DNA from: an uncultured Rubripirellula sp.
GTDB lineage: Bacteria > Planctomycetota > Planctomycetia > Pirellulales > Pirellulaceae
Length of the DNA: 64,000 nucleotides
Reading direction: 5' to 3'
Assembly (NCBI GenBank): GCA_938045805.1
Contig: CALIBL010000025.1
Coordinates: 43,443-107,442, forward strand
Part shown: positions 9,192-20,400 of the stretch, piece after piece
How the letters are laid out: each line of letters opens with the position of its first letter
Position numbering within the stretch: the stretch's first letter is position 1
Notes under the pieces: generated by a model
The model's input: the letters and a program-made list of their open reading frames with translations, nothing else
Databases searched by the model: none
What the model was told of the DNA's origin: nothing
Position numbers and translations under genes: made by a program

Positions 9192-12100
9192 TCACTCGCG
9201 AAAATCGTCTGCTGACGATGCAAGCCAGTCTTGATCAAGTGCTAGCAATAGGTCGGCGTCCTTGGCCTTGATGGGAGAAGGCGAGAGAGCGAGGGGATTG
9301 CTAGCGTTGCTGGCGTGTGGCTTGGGAAGGTGGACTCGGCTTATTCCGATGCTGTTGCTTTTTTGGCCCGCCATGGTGGTTCTGTTAGCTGTCGTGGTTC
9401 GGGCCAGTTGGACCGACCGCTGATGGGATGCAGTTGAAATTGCGACATCAGAATGGAGCAAGCTGCCCGAGTTGAAGAATTCGGGTGTAAAAGACTCTGT
9501 GTTAAAGGAGTCTGGGCGGCCTTGGTGGCGCACTATCCGTCCTCTTGCACTGACGCTGAGAGTATCTTGAATCCATTCGCCTGAGGAATCACTTAACCGG
9601 TTTCTTGCTAGATCATTGATCACACGAAGCGCATCAATTGAGGTGACTCGGTTGTCTGCGTTTTGATCCAAAAGCAAATTTGGCCATGAGGTCACATCGT
9701 CGACCTCGACGACTTGTTGGTCTAAGTCACTGGAGTAACGTCTTGCGGCAAGTTCGTTGATGATGCGCAGTGCATCACCTGCGGTGACCTGGCCATCATT
9801 GTTGATATCGCTGCTGACCAAGTAGTTGTGCCAGAGCCGGTCAGAATGAACCAGTAGTTCGACCGATGGAGTATTGGTGTTGTAACTTGGAATCAACCAC
9901 TCCTCGTTGATTAGTTCTGGCGCTGTCAGCCGCCACTGTTCCCGATCAGTCATGATGATTGTGTCACCAGATGACAGGTAGATCTTCACACCGGAAGCGA
10001 CCGTGTTGAGTTTCGATACCGCTTCAGTATTGATTACCAAAGACTGCGGTTCAGGTGAGCTGAGGCGGTGTGTTTGTACATCACTGACAACAATCGAACT
10101 TCCTGCCGTTAGGTCAATTGTCGACAGGGCTCCTTTCCAATGGACGGTGTTGTTGCCCGAGTGACCATCGATTGCAAGCAAGGGAGCTACCGAGAGCGAC
10201 TCTGGATCCAAACTGATGGTGAGTTCTTGATGGCTTTCGGTTCCCTTGATATTGAGTAGACCGATCTGATTTGGTTCCAAAGCAAAGCTGTCCACGGAGC
10301 CCTGCTGCACAAGAATTTGTCCCTGCTCAATATCGAGGGACGCATTTGGTGTGATCCAGTCAACGTTGGCTTCGGATTGAGGTGACGATTGATGCACCGA
10401 CACGGTGTAATCCTCCACCTCTCCATCATCCGCAGGACCGATGGGACTGAGGTTGCCGACGGAGCTGAGTCGAACTCTGGCAAATGTGTTGCCTATCTCT
10501 GCACCGGCGGGGACCGAGAAACTAAGAACGTTAAGGCCTGACTGAACGCTCGCGTTTTGCAGAATCTGTTCACCTGCATCGCCCCAATCTCCATCATGAT
10601 TGAAGTCAATCCATGCATCGACCCATCCCTGGTCACTACTTTCAACGGCAAGGCTGGAAGTATTGATGGCACTCGGATTCGTCAAATGAGTGGTTAGGAA
10701 TTGCACCCCATCCTCATCGGCAGCATCGCCGGTCGCGTCATCCGAGAACAGTCCATCCAAATCAAAATCAATCTCCGAGCCCAGATACAAGGGCGAGGGT
10801 CCATGTCGTGCTCCGTTACTCGCAAGTGTGACCGGATACTGGAGGGCTGCATCGCCAAAATCGAACGGACCCACGACGTTCAGATTGACTTGCAAACTCG
10901 TTTCGTTCCCCGAATCGTCCTTCGCGGTAAAGGTGACGGGCGTCGTGCCTAGGGGAACTTGGTCGGGAGCGGCTAGGAAACTCAAGTTTTGATCCACAAC
11001 ATCGGTCGCATAGAGTTGGAGCGTGGGGAGTGAATCTAGGTTTCTCAAATCCGCTCCATCGGGGTGATTTGCACTTAGTTCGAAGGAGGCTGGTAGGGTG
11101 AGTGAAGGTGGTGTGCTGTCTTGGATGACGACATTGATGGCTTGGGTTGTTTGGTTACCGCTGAAGTCGGTGGCCGCAAAGGTGATCGTATGGGATCCCA
11201 GCGGTAAGTTGACCGGCGCATCATGGGTGAGCGTTGGGCTTGGATCGACCGTATCGGCTATCGTCGTTTCGAAAGTGAGTTGAGCAAATGGATAGCCAGT
11301 GGGTGAAGTAGCTTCGATGGTTTGAGTGAGCGGCGAAACGTTGAGTGTAGGTGGAGTGGTGTCAATGATTGACAAGGTAGCTGTGGTTTGTGTTTCGTTG
11401 CCTGAGAGATCTACAGCATGTAAGAGGATAGGATGATCACCTAGAGAGTATTCCTCTGGCAGTGTAAAGCTGAAGGCTGGGTTAGGGTCAAGCTGATCAG
11501 TGACGGTTACCGTCGAGATAAATTGTTCCAGCGGATCAGCTGGGCCTGTGTAACCACTCGGTGAGTCTGCCTCGAGGGTAAGGCCTGACGGTGCGTTAAT
11601 GATGGGGGGGATGTTTTCAAGGACGCTGAATCCAAGGTCGGTCAGAATTGCTTTCTCAAGGAGGGTCAGTTCCTGTGGAACGTCACGGTCTACCAACGTA
11701 TGTGACATCAGGTGCGTGATGGGCGCAAAGATAAAGTCTTGGTCTGGGTATCCTTCGCTATCAAGGTGGGCAACGCTTGATTCAAGACGGAAAGTTTCTG
11801 GTGAGTAGAGCGGCACACGTCCGCCATAGACCGATTTTGCTACGGGGCCATCAAAAAAAAGTCCTGCATTGGGGCCTTGTCCACCGGTGCTATGCGTCGC
11901 CCATGCGGGAATGTTCATCTGATAGGCATTGAGTGAATTGGGATCAGACTCGATTAAGCGGTTCCCGTTCACATCCGACACGAATTGGTCAAACATGGAC
12001 CAAGCACCAGGCGTGAAAATCCCGTCTCCGCTATCGTCACTCCCATTGGCGTTGGTCGCACTGGTGAAACCTAGCGTGTGAACCAGTTCGTGAATGACCA

Positions 12101-12572
12101 CGGCCTGAAAATCAAGTTCGTCATCAGCGATGCCGTTGACCGGATCGGTCTGATAGCTGAAGACGTCGTCCTCATCGAAGAAATAAATGTCAACATGGCC
12201 ATCGGACTCATTCCCGTTATGATCTTCACCGGTGAGGATTTTCTGTGGAATCAGGTGGTGCACAAAACCGCCCGCCGGCGGTCTGACGCCACCCACAGAA
12301 CTCGCTTTGCCAATCGCAGTGCCATCAAAAGCAAATGCGTTGACGTCCATCGTGATGGTCGCGTCATGGAGGAGCCAGCCGCCAAGCCGGTTTGCGGCTG
12401 CTTCCAATGCGGAGCGATAAGTTGGACCGTCAATGGGATGGTTGAATCCAACGGGTTCCCCTTCGAGATAATTGAATTCAAAACCCACCGCGAGTAGATA
12501 TCGCTTTTCTAGTCTTTCAAGCTTTAGGCGACGAAAGCGTTTCCCGTTTCGAATCGAGGCTCGTTGGGTCAT
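9192..12572 (-). CDS. Surface metalloprotease-like protein with HYR, GEVED and dockerin type I modules
   Basis: A 1126-residue secreted protein. Residues 17-28 (KLERLEKRYLLA) match the N-terminal LExRxLLA-type motif of large planctomycete extracellular proteins. A zincin-like domain follows with HELVHTLGF at 161-169. The metzincin third ligand position (residue 171) is Ser rather than His or Asp, so zinc binding must use another residue if it is active. HYR/Ig-like beta domains cover about 320-570 (repeated SGNETQ-type motifs), a GEVED domain ends near residue 725 (DDGEVEDYTV), and two dockerin type I calcium loops occur at about 915-990 (DINNDGQVTAGDALRIINEL and DQNADNRVTSIDALRVINDL). It probably acts on the cell surface. 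It is transcribed divergently from the sulfatase at 12716. Confidence 0.88.
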   Translation of the reverse strand: MTQRASIRNGKRFRRLKLERLEKRYLLAVGFEFNYLEGEPVGFNHPIDGPTYRSALEAAANRLGGWLLHDATITMDVNAFAFDGTAIGKASSVGGVRPPAGGFVHHLIPQKILTGEDHNGNESDGHVDIYFFDEDDVFSYQTDPVNGIADDELDFQAVVIHELVHTLGFTSATNANGSDDSGDGIFTPGAWSMFDQFVSDVNGNRLIESDPNSLNAYQMNIPAWATHSTGGQGPNAGLFFDGPVAKSVYGGRVPLYSPETFRLESSVAHLDSEGYPDQDFIFAPITHLMSHTLVDRDVPQELTLLEKAILTDLGFSVLENIPPIINAPSGLTLEADSPSGYTGPADPLEQFISTVTVTDQLDPNPAFSFTLPEEYSLGDHPILLHAVDLSGNETQTTATLSIIDTTPPTLNVSPLTQTIEATSPTGYPFAQLTFETTIADTVDPSPTLTHDAPVNLPLGSHTITFAATDFSGNQTTQAINVVIQDSTPPSLTLPASFELSANHPDGADLRNLDSLPTLQLYATDVVDQNLSFLAAPDQVPLGTTPVTFTAKDDSGNETSLQVNLNVVGPFDFGDAALQYPVTLASNGARHGPSPLYLGSEIDFDLDGLFSDDATGDAADEDGVQFLTTHLTNPSAINTSSLAVESSDQGWVDAWIDFNHDGDWGDAGEQILQNASVQSGLNVLSFSVPAGAEIGNTFARVRLSSVGNLSPIGPADDGEVEDYTVSVHQSSPQSEANVDWITPNASLDIEQGQILVQQGSVDSFALEPNQIGLLNIKGTESHQELTISLDPESLSVAPLLAIDGHSGNNTVHWKGALSTIDLTAGSSIVVSDVQTHRLSSPEPQSLVINTEAVSKLNTVASGVKIYLSSGDTIIMTDREQWRLTAPELINEEWLIPSYNTNTPSVELLVHSDRLWHNYLVSSDINNDGQVTAGDALRIINELAARRYSSDLDQQVVEVDDVTSWPNLLLDQNADNRVTSIDALRVINDLARNRLSDSSGEWIQDTLSVSARGRIVRHQGRPDSFNTESFTPEFFNSGSLLHSDVAISTASHQRSVQLARTTTANRTTMAGQKSNSIGISRVHLPKPHASNASNPLALSPSPIKAKDADLLLALDQDWLASSADDFRE

Positions 12573-12715
12573 GGGATTCGCTTGGGGGATAGAATCGTCT
12601 TCGGGGGGTGTACCTGTATGCCGCCACTGGGTGCGCCCAACGCAAGCAGTTTGGTGTAAACTATGGTCTTTGGTTGATGTTATGTTTTACTTGAATCACG
12701 CTTAAAGAGTCAAAG

Positions 12716-14236
12716 ATGATCCTTGGTTCCTTTTATCGAGTCTTACTGATTGCCTTGGTCGTTCTTGGGTTTATCTTCAGCGGCGGTCGCGGCTCGACCC
12801 TGAACGCGGCAGAAGGAAAACGTCCCAACATCGTTTTCATCTTGGCGGATGATCTCGGTTACCGCGAGATGGGTTGTTTTGGACAAGAGAAGATCAAAAC
12901 ACCGAATTTGGACCGGCTTGCGACTCAGGGGATGAAACTGACTCAGCATTACAGTGGCAACGCTGTTTGTGCTCCGTCTCGTTGTGTTCTTTTGACCGGT
13001 AAGCATCCGGGTAACGCATTTGTGCGGGCAAACAAATCAACACCGCCCGAGGGTCAGTGGCCGATTCCTGATGACGAAGTGACGATCACGGAACTACTGA
13101 AGAAGCAGGGGTATGTCACCGGTGCCTTCGGTAAATGGGGTCTTGGTGGCCCAACCTCGACTGGGCGTCCGATGAACCAAGGTGTCGATCGATTTTTCGG
13201 TTACAACTGTCAGGCGCATGCGCACAGTTACTATCCTTCGTACCTATGGGATAATGATCAGCATGTCACGTTAAAGAATGACCCTGAGGTGCCTGGGCAC
13301 GCTTCACTCGCAAAAGACGCCGACCCTGCTGACCCTCGCTCCTATGATATTTTCAAAGGTCAGGACTACGCACCCGATCGGATTCATGAGCAGGCGCTGC
13401 AGTTCATTCGTAATCACAAAGATGATCAGTTTTTTCTCTACTACCCTAGTGTGATTCCGCACGTCGCGTTGCATGTTCCGGATGAGGATCTGAAGCCCTA
13501 CTTAGATTTGGGATGGAAAGATCCTCCCTTCACGCGAGGCGCTGGGTACGGTTATACGCCGCACTACACGCCACGCGCCGCCTACGCAGCGATGATTACG
13601 CGATTGGATCATTATGTGGGTAACGTTCTTAGGACCTTGGATGAACTAGGTCTCGCTGAAAACACTTTGGTTGTCTTCAGTAGTGACAACGGTACCACGC
13701 ATCTGGACCAAGAAGTTGATTACCGATTCTTTAAGAGTGTTGGTGAATTGAGAGGTTTGAAGGGTTCGCTTTACGAAGGCGGGGTTCGCGTTCCAACGCT
13801 GGTGAGGTGGCCCGGTAAGGTCGCTCCGGGGTCTTCACGGGATTTTGTTAGTGGATTCGAAGATTGGATGCCAACCCTCCTCGATGCGGTTGGTGCAGCG
13901 GAGTCAGTGCCTAAGGAGATCGATGGGATCTCGCTTCTGCCCACTCTGCTTGGTAAGACTCAGGCTGATCGCGATTACCTTTACCGCGAGTTCCCCAGTT
14001 ACGGGGGTCAGCAGACAATTCGCGTTGGAGACTGGAAAGCGGTTCGCCAGAACATGTCGAAGGGAAATTTAGAGGTCGAGCTTTACAACCTGGCAACCGA
14101 CGTGAGCGAATCAAATAATGTTGCAAAGGAACATCCTGAATTGGTGAAAGAACTGACCGAGATGATGACTGCAGTTCGAACGCCTTCGAGCGAGTTTCCT
14201 TTGCTCCCAATTGATCCCAAGGCGAAGGCAAATTAA
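12716..14236 (+). CDS. Sulfatase (formylglycine-dependent arylsulfatase family)
   Basis: A 506-residue exported type I sulfatase, which hydrolyses sulfate esters, here probably on sulfated polysaccharide. It has an N-terminal signal peptide (about 1-31), the calcium-ligand pair Asp45-Asp46 in ILADDLG, and the formylglycine motif CAPSR at residues 85-89, where Cys85 is converted to the catalytic aldehyde. GKWGLGG (about 140) and the late SSDNG motif supply further active-site residues. The length is normal. It opens a run of six same-strand genes through 25128, so it is likely the first gene of a sulfated-glycan operon. The ATG at 12716 follows AAAGAG. Its exact substrate cannot be read from the sequence. 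Confidence 0.95.
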   Translation: MILGSFYRVLLIALVVLGFIFSGGRGSTLNAAEGKRPNIVFILADDLGYREMGCFGQEKIKTPNLDRLATQGMKLTQHYSGNAVCAPSRCVLLTGKHPGNAFVRANKSTPPEGQWPIPDDEVTITELLKKQGYVTGAFGKWGLGGPTSTGRPMNQGVDRFFGYNCQAHAHSYYPSYLWDNDQHVTLKNDPEVPGHASLAKDADPADPRSYDIFKGQDYAPDRIHEQALQFIRNHKDDQFFLYYPSVIPHVALHVPDEDLKPYLDLGWKDPPFTRGAGYGYTPHYTPRAAYAAMITRLDHYVGNVLRTLDELGLAENTLVVFSSDNGTTHLDQEVDYRFFKSVGELRGLKGSLYEGGVRVPTLVRWPGKVAPGSSRDFVSGFEDWMPTLLDAVGAAESVPKEIDGISLLPTLLGKTQADRDYLYREFPSYGGQQTIRVGDWKAVRQNMSKGNLEVELYNLATDVSESNNVAKEHPELVKELTEMMTAVRTPSSEFPLLPIDPKAKAN

Positions 14237-14324
14237 TCACATCCGTGTGTTTGCCATTCGAGCTTGGTAATTTCGCATCCAATATTCAGACGACTTGCAC
14301 GCCCCATCTTTGAGTGACAACGCG

Positions 14325-17300
14325 ATGAATCGGATTCAAGTTTTTGTTTTCCGCATGATTCACTGTGTGACCTGCATGGTTTGTGCATGCAGGTTCATTC
14401 CGTTGTTTGTGGCGGTCGTTGGATTCGTTTGGGCGTGCGCTAAGGTGCCCTGCATTGCAGCAGAAAGCTCTTTTTTTGTTGAGGAGGTCGCACCGATTTT
14501 TGCACAGCATTGTGTGCGCTGTCACGACGGTAGTGGCGAGAGTGAAGTCCTGCTGGTCACCTCAGATGATCTGCTTGATCATCAATGGGTTGTCCCAGAA
14601 GACTATTCCGGCAGTAAAATCGTCAATCTCATTGGTGGCGTGGAGCCTAGAATGCCGCCGGATGGACCCCCGCTTTCCAAACGAGAGTTGGAGACGATTC
14701 GGATTTGGATCGAAGATGGGGCGTTATGGCCGGCTGGTATGCGAATCTCGGTAGCGGGGCGGGCGGATGCGACATGGTGGTCCTTGCAGCCGATTGTGGA
14801 TTCTTCACCTCGGGATGTCTCAGCGACGGGCGAGGATGTAGGGTTGGGCAAGTCGGCGATTTTAGATGCACTAATTGACGAAGGACTTCAGGGAAAGGGG
14901 CTTCGACGCAGCCCTCGCGCGGATCGGCGAACGCTGATTCGACGCCTCGCCTACGACCTATGGGGTTTGCCGCCAACGCCGGAGCAGGTTCAGCAATTTG
15001 TTGACGATCGAGGTTCTGCCGCGTGGGAACGCTTGGTCGATCAAATGCTTGACTCACCGCATTACGGTGAACGCTATGCGACCCACTGGCTTGATCTCGC
15101 TCACTATGCAGATACGCATGGCTTTGAGAGGGATCAGCGTCGGCCTAACGCATGGAGATACCGAGATTATGTCATTGACTCATTGAACGCTGATAAACCG
15201 TATTCCCGATTCCTCACGGAACAGATCGCGGGTGATGTTCTTTGGCCGCAAAATCCAGACGCGGTGATAGCGACAGGGTTCCTTTCCGCTGGACCTTGGG
15301 ATTTTGTTGGCCAAGTTGAAACCAAGAGTCCTGAGTTGCGACGTTCTTCGCGTGTGCTTGATCTTGATGACATGGTGACTCAGGTCATGACTGCGACCAT
15401 TGGGATGACCGTGCATTGCGCGCGATGCCATGATCATAAGCTCGATCCAATTAGTCAGGCCGAGTATTACCAGTTACAGGCAGTTTTCGCGGGGGTTACT
15501 CGAGGTAACAGATTGATTTCCAAGTCTGCACTTGAAAAGTACGAGAAGCAGATGGCCGATCTGACTGACCAGCGAAGGCGCGTTTCTCTTCACATTGGCC
15601 GACTCGAGGGGCGAGGTCTTTCATTGGCCGACATGGTTGGAGGTGGAAACGGGCTAGGTGGAGGTGAGTTTAGGGTTGGCATTGATCCTCGCAGTGCAAA
15701 GGTGCAGACGAGGGATTTTGGGAGTCTCGGAAATGTCGTGGTCAATCGTTTCTCAGCCTCCGAGCATCCTTTCATCGACGGCGTTTTTGTCGCTGATGGC
15801 GGTGAAGAGGGGCAGGAAGCCATTGAGATTAGTTCGACGGGTACCGTAATTAGAGGGTTGCCAAAAACCTCAGGTATGGCTTGGGATGCAATTCGCAATG
15901 GACCGGTCGCTAGTCAGCATTCGCCCGAACTGGGTGGCATTGATTTCACTTCTCAAGGTCATGATCTTCTTGGATTGCATGCGAATGCGGGTTTGACGTT
16001 TGATTTGACCTCGTTACGTCAAGCTATCGGCCAAGAGAAATTGCTGCTCGAGTCGCAGGTTGGTTATTTCGGTGCCGCCGGTGACTATCGGGCGGATGTG
16101 TGGGTCATCGTCGATGGCGACATTTTATGGAGTCGTCGCAACCTCAATCGCTCGGAGGGTCTGCAGCCCTTGAGCCTCGAGATTCCAGATGAGGCAAACT
16201 TCTTGACTCTGGTCGCGACTGATGGGGGTAACGGGTACTCACATGATCAGATTGGCTTTGGCGATGCACGTTTGATGGGGCGGGAGAAGTCGGTGCGGAC
16301 TACTGAAGATGTTGCGGTACTGCAGCGTTTGACCGCCGAGCTAAGCGAAATTGACCAAGCAATTGAGGCACTCGGACCGCCACCCCGAGCCTACGGTATT
16401 GTCTCAAAAGAGATGCCGGATGAGATTCGAGCTCTGAGACGCGGGGATTCTGAGTCGCCTTTTGGTGAGAGTGTGTTACCCGGTGCCCTAGCGTGCGTTG
16501 GTGAGCTGAATTCCAAGTTTGGGGACGATCCGAAAATGCCTGAAGGTGAACGTCGTGTTGCGCTCGCCAAATGGATTTCTGACCCACAGCATCCGCTTAC
16601 CTATCGAGTCATCGCAAATCGAATTTGGCTCTGGCATTTCGGCCGTGGATTGGTCTCAACGCCTAGTGATTTTGGTGCTGGCGGTGCATTACCCACGCAC
16701 CCAAAATTGCTGGACTGGTTGGCTTCAGAGTTGCAAGTCGCAGGTGGTTCACTCAAAGCACTTCATCGCATCATTTTGATGAGTGAAACTTATTGCCAAC
16801 AGAGTTTGGAAGACGCGACTTCACAATCCGCTAGACAAGATGCACTCAATGAATTTCTTTGGCGGCAGAACCCGCGTCGTCTCAATGCTGAAGCAATTCG
16901 TGATTCAGTTCTCGCCGTCAGCGGGAACTTGAACACTCAGCGAGGTGGGCCGGGCTATGAGGATTTTCATTACACCGAGGCTTACGCGCCGATCTATGAA
17001 TACAAGGTTGCGGATCGACCTGAACTTTGGAGACGTAGTGTTTACCGTTACGTGGTCCGCACGACACCGAATGAGTTTCTCACGACCTTTGATTGTCCTG
17101 ATCCTGCCAGTTTGACTCCCAACCGTTTGACAACCACGACTCCGCTCCAGTCTCTAGCACTTTTCAATAACGAGTTCTTGCTGCGACAGAGTCAAGCTTT
17201 CGCGGAGCGATTGGGCGAGGAAGCGGGACCAATGTTATCGGATCAAGTTGTGCGTGCCTTTGAGCTCGCTTATGGACGTCGTCCCGGTGTGCAGGAGCAA

Positions 17301-17390
17301 GTTGCTGCTGAGAGTTTTGCGAAGTCCAGCGGGCTGTTTGCTCTTTGCCGAGTCATCTTCAATTCCAACGAGTTTCTCTACGTCGATTAA
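14325..17390 (+). CDS. DUF1549/DUF1553 planctomycete cytochrome protein with an NPCBM-like insertion
   Basis: Start MNRIQVFVFR is used; an in-frame ATG at 14295 adds 10 residues. Following a hydrophobic signal segment is a planctomycete-type cytochrome c domain with the heme motif CVRCH and the usual PPDGPPLSKRELETIRIWIEDGA tail. DUF1549 comes next ([38 protein letters not shown]) and ends in [11 protein letters not shown], a second CxxCH. The C-terminal third is DUF1553 ([37 protein letters not shown]). Between the two DUFs about 230 residues resemble an NPCBM carbohydrate-binding domain (FLTLVATDGGNGYSHDQIGF). The biochemical function of the family is not established; the binding module and neighbouring sulfatases suggest glycan handling. 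Confidence 0.88.
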   Translation: MNRIQVFVFRMIHCVTCMVCACRFIPLFVAVVGFVWACAKVPCIAAESSFFVEEVAPIFAQHCVRCHDGSGESEVLLVTSDDLLDHQWVVPEDYSGSKIVNLIGGVEPRMPPDGPPLSKRELETIRIWIEDGALWPAGMRISVAGRADATWWSLQPIVDSSPRDVSATGEDVGLGKSAILDALIDEGLQGKGLRRSPRADRRTLIRRLAYDLWGLPPTPEQVQQFVDDRGSAAWERLVDQMLDSPHYGERYATHWLDLAHYADTHGFERDQRRPNAWRYRDYVIDSLNADKPYSRFLTEQIAGDVLWPQNPDAVIATGFLSAGPWDFVGQVETKSPELRRSSRVLDLDDMVTQVMTATIGMTVHCARCHDHKLDPISQAEYYQLQAVFAGVTRGNRLISKSALEKYEKQMADLTDQRRRVSLHIGRLEGRGLSLADMVGGGNGLGGGEFRVGIDPRSAKVQTRDFGSLGNVVVNRFSASEHPFIDGVFVADGGEEGQEAIEISSTGTVIRGLPKTSGMAWDAIRNGPVASQHSPELGGIDFTSQGHDLLGLHANAGLTFDLTSLRQAIGQEKLLLESQVGYFGAAGDYRADVWVIVDGDILWSRRNLNRSEGLQPLSLEIPDEANFLTLVATDGGNGYSHDQIGFGDARLMGREKSVRTTEDVAVLQRLTAELSEIDQAIEALGPPPRAYGIVSKEMPDEIRALRRGDSESPFGESVLPGALACVGELNSKFGDDPKMPEGERRVALAKWISDPQHPLTYRVIANRIWLWHFGRGLVSTPSDFGAGGALPTHPKLLDWLASELQVAGGSLKALHRIILMSETYCQQSLEDATSQSARQDALNEFLWRQNPRRLNAEAIRDSVLAVSGNLNTQRGGPGYEDFHYTEAYAPIYEYKVADRPELWRRSVYRYVVRTTPNEFLTTFDCPDPASLTPNRLTTTTPLQSLALFNNEFLLRQSQAFAERLGEEAGPMLSDQVVRAFELAYGRRPGVQEQVAAESFAKSSGLFALCRVIFNSNEFLYVD

Positions 17391-17407
17391 TCGAACAGGT
17401 AGTTTTA

Positions 17408-20400
17408 ATGACATCGACAATTCAATTCGCCCTTGGCCGCGCTGTGTTGCGTTGCACAATTGATTTCTATCGAGGCCGGTTTTCGCTCGTCTTAATGGCG
17501 ATGCTATCCTGCCTCTTTGTGCCCTCAACGCTTGTTGCAGTTGACTTTGAGAAGGAGATTGCACCAATCTTCGAAGAGCATTGCTTCGCCTGCCATGGGC
17601 CAGAGGAGCAAGAGGCTTCGTTTCGCGTGGATCGATTGGCCAAGCTCCTTCGGGGTGGCGATAGTGGTGAACCGGCAGTCATTCGAGGAGAGCCCGAGAA
17701 TAGCTTTTTAATGAAAGCGGTACGGCATCAGGAGAAGGGTTATGAGATGCCGCCGGAAGGGAAGCTGGCTAACGAGCAAATCGACCAATTGGCCGAGTGG
17801 ATTCGATCCGGTGCGCCGACGCCCGATTCCTACGGTCCCGAGCAAGAGACTGTTGAATTAAAGCACTGGTCCTTTCTTCCTATCGAGAAACCGCAAGCGA
17901 CAGGAATCGATGATCTGATCCAAGGGCGTCTGTCGGCCGCTGGGCTTGAGGCTTCACCGCGAGCTGACCGCGTGACTCGGATTCGGCGTCTCTATCTGAC
18001 CATGCTCGGAATTCCTCCGACTCCTGAGCAAGTACATGCCTTTGTGAATGATCGTGATGAGAGGGCGTGGGGAAATTTAGTTGAACGCGTCCTTGAGAGT
18101 CCCCTGTTTGGCGAAAGGTTTGCTGCATTGTGGCTTGACCTCATCCGCTTTGGTGAGACGCACGGATACGAGATGAACCGTGAACGACCCACAGCGTGGG
18201 CTTTTCGCGATTGGATCATTGAATGCTTCAATCGTGACCTGCCTTACAACGAATTTGTCAAATCTCAGATTGCGGGTGATGCCTTGGGGCGTCCCATCGG
18301 AACCGGTTTTCTGGTTGCCGGACCAGTGGACCAGGTGAAAGGGCAAGACCCAAAGCTGCAACAGGTTCAGAGAATGAACGAATTGGATGACATGATCAAC
18401 ACAGTGGGAACTGCCTTTCTGGGACTAACCACCGGTTGTGCTCGATGCCATGATCATAAATTTGATCCAATTTCGCAAAGGGATTACTACTCACTGCAGG
18501 CCATCTTTGCAGGCGTGAATCACGGTAACGGAACCTTAGCTTTGGATGAAACGCAAACCAATCAACTTTCGACTTTACGGCAGCGGGAAGAACAGCTCAC
18601 AGAGAGTTTAAAAGAGTTTATTCCCGGTATTAGGCAGGGTGGCCTGGTACGGGCGATTGATGATGCCGAAGCACTTCAACTCGTCGAACCAAAAGGCAAA
18701 GCGGAAGATGTTGATGGTGGAATCATGGACTGGACAGGATCGGGTTATTCGTGGTGGAACCATCAGCCGAACGTTCCCGTGATTCAATACGCACCAAAAC
18801 TTCGTGGACGCTTTCGAATTTGGCTAAGTTGGGGAGCGGGTTTTTCATCACACACCAAACAGGCTCGATACTGGATGCGTTCGGGGGATGCAGAGCATCT
18901 GATTGCGGAAGTGAACCAACAGATTACAGCTGATCAACAGATCAAGCGATCTGCTCAGGGTCGACAAGTGCCGGAAAGCGACAACCGCATCCAAAGTGCC
19001 GTGACGCAGAGTAAGAAGTGGAGTGGTTTTTACGATGCTGGTGTCTATGAGCTAAGACCGGAAGATACCTTTGTTCTAACCGGTGGTGATGATGCACAAG
19101 CGGTGACAGCGGACGTGATCGTCTTTCAAGAAGTGCCACCTGACGAGTTGTCCGAAGATTTGCAGGGTTTGGAACTTCGCCAGGCAGTTTCTGCGGACCT
19201 TAACGTTGAAACCTTTGCCCTTCGATCCGCCGATGCCGTTCGCTTTTGGATTGATTCGACCAATCAGGGCGAACCGTGCATCGATGAGATCGAAGTCTTT
19301 TCTGAAGAGAAAAACATTGCGTTAGCCAGTCTTGGTTCGCGGGCAACCTCCTCGGGAGACTTTATTCATCCCAAACACCGCCTGAGTCAAATTAACGATG
19401 GTGAATTCGGAAATTCCAAGAGCTGGATCTCATCTCAGGTGAGCGGTGGTTGGGTGCAGATTGATTTCAAGGAGGCGTACCCGGTCGAACGGATTCAATG
19501 GGCGAGAGATCGAGAGGGGCAGTTTTCAGATCGGACAGCAACCAATTACCGCATCGAGCTGAGAGACTCGGAGGGAAACTGGGAATACGTGGCCGGCAGT
19601 TCGGACCGGCAGGTCAGTCGATCGGGTGCCACGGCCGAGAGCGATTACCGCTTTGATGAGTTTGCTGAGGCGGATCAGGAACGAGGTCGAGGGTGGTTGA
19701 AATCACTGAAGGAGACGCAGGCCGAGATCAAAGCGATGGAGGCGAAACGAGTGGTTTACGTCGGGCAATTCTCCCAGCCCGGTGTCACTCACCGGCTTTA
19801 CCGAGGCGAGCCAAGTTCCCCGCGAGAGCAAGTTTTACCATCCGGTATTACAGCGTTTTCAGATTGGCAACTTGAAGCGGCAAGCCCAGAGCAACGCCGA
19901 CGCGAACGACTTGCCGGTTGGATTGCTGATCAAAATAATCCGCTCACAGCACGCGTGATCGTGAACCGTATCTGGCAGTTCCACTTTGGTGCCGGAATCG
20001 TTAGCACTCCGTCTGATTTCGGTCGCAATGGAGCCGCACCCACCCATCCGGAGCTGATCGACTATTTGGCTTCGGAGTTGATTGATTCGGGGTGGTCGTT
20101 GAAGCACATTCATCGTTTGATTTTGCAATCGCATACTTGGTCACAAAGCGATGCACCAAATGCGGCTTGTCTTGAGGTGGATGCTGATAACCGATTGTTG
20201 TGGCGGTTCGCGCCTCGGAGGATGGAAGCTGAGGCAATTCGTGACTCAGTCCTAGCCGTGACGGGGGTGTTGGACCTCGAGAAGAGAGGAGGCCCTGGGT
20301 TTAGCGCCTTCGAAGTGCAGATGGAAAACGTTCGTCACTACCATCCTAAAGAGGACTATGGCCCAGAGGATTGGAGGCGGATGATCTATATGACGAAGGT

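Noticed and set aside
9179..9205. Inverted repeat TTTTCG...CGAAAA over the stop codon of the dockerin protein gene
   Set aside because: Stem interrupted by a two-base bulge and not followed by a T-run; not strong enough to call a terminator.
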